Source of the DNA: WVYX01 sp039586815
GTDB taxonomy: Bacteria > Gemmatimonadota > Gemmatimonadetes > Gemmatimonadales > GWC2-71-9
Assembly: GCA_039586815.1 (NCBI GenBank)
Contig: JBDHJR010000007.1
Location: 79,245-143,244 of the forward strand
Length of the DNA: 64,000 nt
Reading direction: 5' to 3'
This document shows, one piece after another, positions 63,427 through 64,000 of the stretch. Under the pieces are notes generated by a model. That model made no database searches and was not told the origin of the DNA. It saw only the letters and a program-made list of their open reading frames with translations. Positions within the stretch are counted from its first letter, which is position 1. The number at the start of each line of letters is the position of its first letter. The position numbers and the translations under genes were made by a program.

Positions 63427-64000
63427 GCCATCTGCTGAGGCGGCTGTGGCAACAGCATCGTGCCCGCTGGGGGCTGGCCCTCGTGGCGTTGCTGTGCACC
63501 CTGGCCGTGCTGGCTCCCTGGCTCGCCCCCCACGACCCCGCGGCACAGCTCGACCTGGCGCAGGGCCAGTACCTCGCGCCCTCCGCCCTCCACCCGTTCG
63601 GCACGGACTTCTTCAGCCGCGACCTGCTGAGTCGGGTGCTGTATGGCGCGCGCATCTCACTCGGCATGCGGGCCTCGCCGGAGGGGCGGTCGATACGGTG
63701 CTGATGCGGGGCGTGGACGCCGCGCTGGCGGTGCCCCGCGTATTCCTGCTGCTCGTAGTCGTCGCGCTGTGGGACAACGTGGGCGTCGGCGGCCTGGTCG
63801 CCGTCCTCGGCCTCACCAATTGGTTCGACACGAGCCGCATCGTCAGGGCCGAAGTGCTGAGCCTCAAGCAACGGACCTATGTCACCGCTGCACGGGCGCT
63901 CGGGGTCGGACCGCGCCGCCTGGCCCTGCGGCACCTCTTGCCCAACCTGGCGGCACCGGTCATCGTGACGGCAACACTCGGCATCGGGCAAATCATCTTG
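63423..64000 (+). pseudogene. Oligopeptide ABC permease (DppC-like), frameshifted and running off the window
   Basis: From GTG 63423 the first 81 codons read as the N-terminus of a DppC permease (signal helix, HPFGTDFFSRDLLSRVLYGARISLG), then the frame meets a stop at 63704. From about 63668 another frame (+2) continues the protein: AGLAGGAVDTVLMRGVDAAL, then the coupling motif YVTAARALGVGPRRLALRHLLPNL, open to 64000. About 15-25 residues, one membrane helix, are missing at the junction. Either a deletion with frameshift inactivated the gene or the assembly is wrong there. Confidence 0.75.

Noticed and set aside
1..64000. CRISPR arrays, insertion sequences, prophage, tRNA or rRNA genes
   Set aside because: No regularly spaced direct repeats, transposase or integrase frames, tRNA cloverleaf or rRNA-like sequence were seen; repeats found are short and explained above.

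Overview
The window is GC-rich, densely packed bacterial chromosome with no rRNA, tRNA, phage, transposase or CRISPR that I can recognise. The gene content (BlaI/M56 pairs, many secreted serine and metallo-hydrolases with Sec or lipoprotein signals, GldA/GldFG-type exporter, HerA-NurA, P1 and S9 peptidases, single-chain GcvP with LipM) resembles Gemmatimonadota or a related soil or aquatic lineage. That placement is inference from gene content only.

Layout. 1-3.5 kb: gliding-type ABC exporter operon (ATPase, fused GldF-GldG, DUF4340 protein), minus strand. 3.6-5.3 kb: membrane protein, winged-helix regulator and cis-prenyltransferase, overlapping. 5.4-12.5 kb: S41 peptidase divergent from a BlaI repressor and an M56 protease with HEAT repeats, sharing a long inverted-repeat operator, then secreted hydrolases and an ICMT-like methyltransferase. 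12.5-22.4 kb: S9 and M23 peptidases, Ada-like repair protein, FAH-family hydrolase, and a TesA-like esterase divergent from a YbbA/YbbP ABC system. 22.5-31.5 kb: diheme cytochrome c, a 928-residue coiled-coil protein, GroES-like protein, ArsC-like phosphatase, thymidine phosphorylase, M24 aminopeptidase. 31.6-38.3 kb: GAF and V4R sensors, phosphoribosyltransferase, acyl-CoA synthetase, FolE plus an SDR, a probable 6S-like noncoding RNA, and a small membrane protein. 38.3-52.8 kb: one long minus-strand run that holds a putative selenoprotein, P1 peptidase, aminotransferase, amidohydrolase, NurA, HerA, two paralogous secreted proteins, SbcD/Mre11, SbcC/Rad50 and a GNAT acetyltransferase, mostly with overlapping stop/start codons. 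52.9-64 kb: degenerate DEAD-box protein with a DbpA RNA-binding domain, HU, thymidine kinase, a dephospho-CoA kinase fusion, GcvH-GcvP-LipM, and a peptide ABC importer whose second permease is frameshifted near the window end.

Most notable: (1) a glycine/sarcosine/betaine reductase B-like protein broken by an in-frame UGA that is followed by a 7-bp SECIS-like hairpin; (2) a noncoding RNA candidate with a near-consensus promoter, a ~50-nt-arm imperfect hairpin and a U7 terminator, all on the minus strand; (3) an archaeal-style HerA-NurA/Mre11-Rad50 end-resection cluster interrupted by two secreted paralogues; (4) CoaE fused to what looks like a catalytically dead PIG-L/LmbE fold; (5) a BlaR1-like protease whose sensor is replaced by HEAT repeats.
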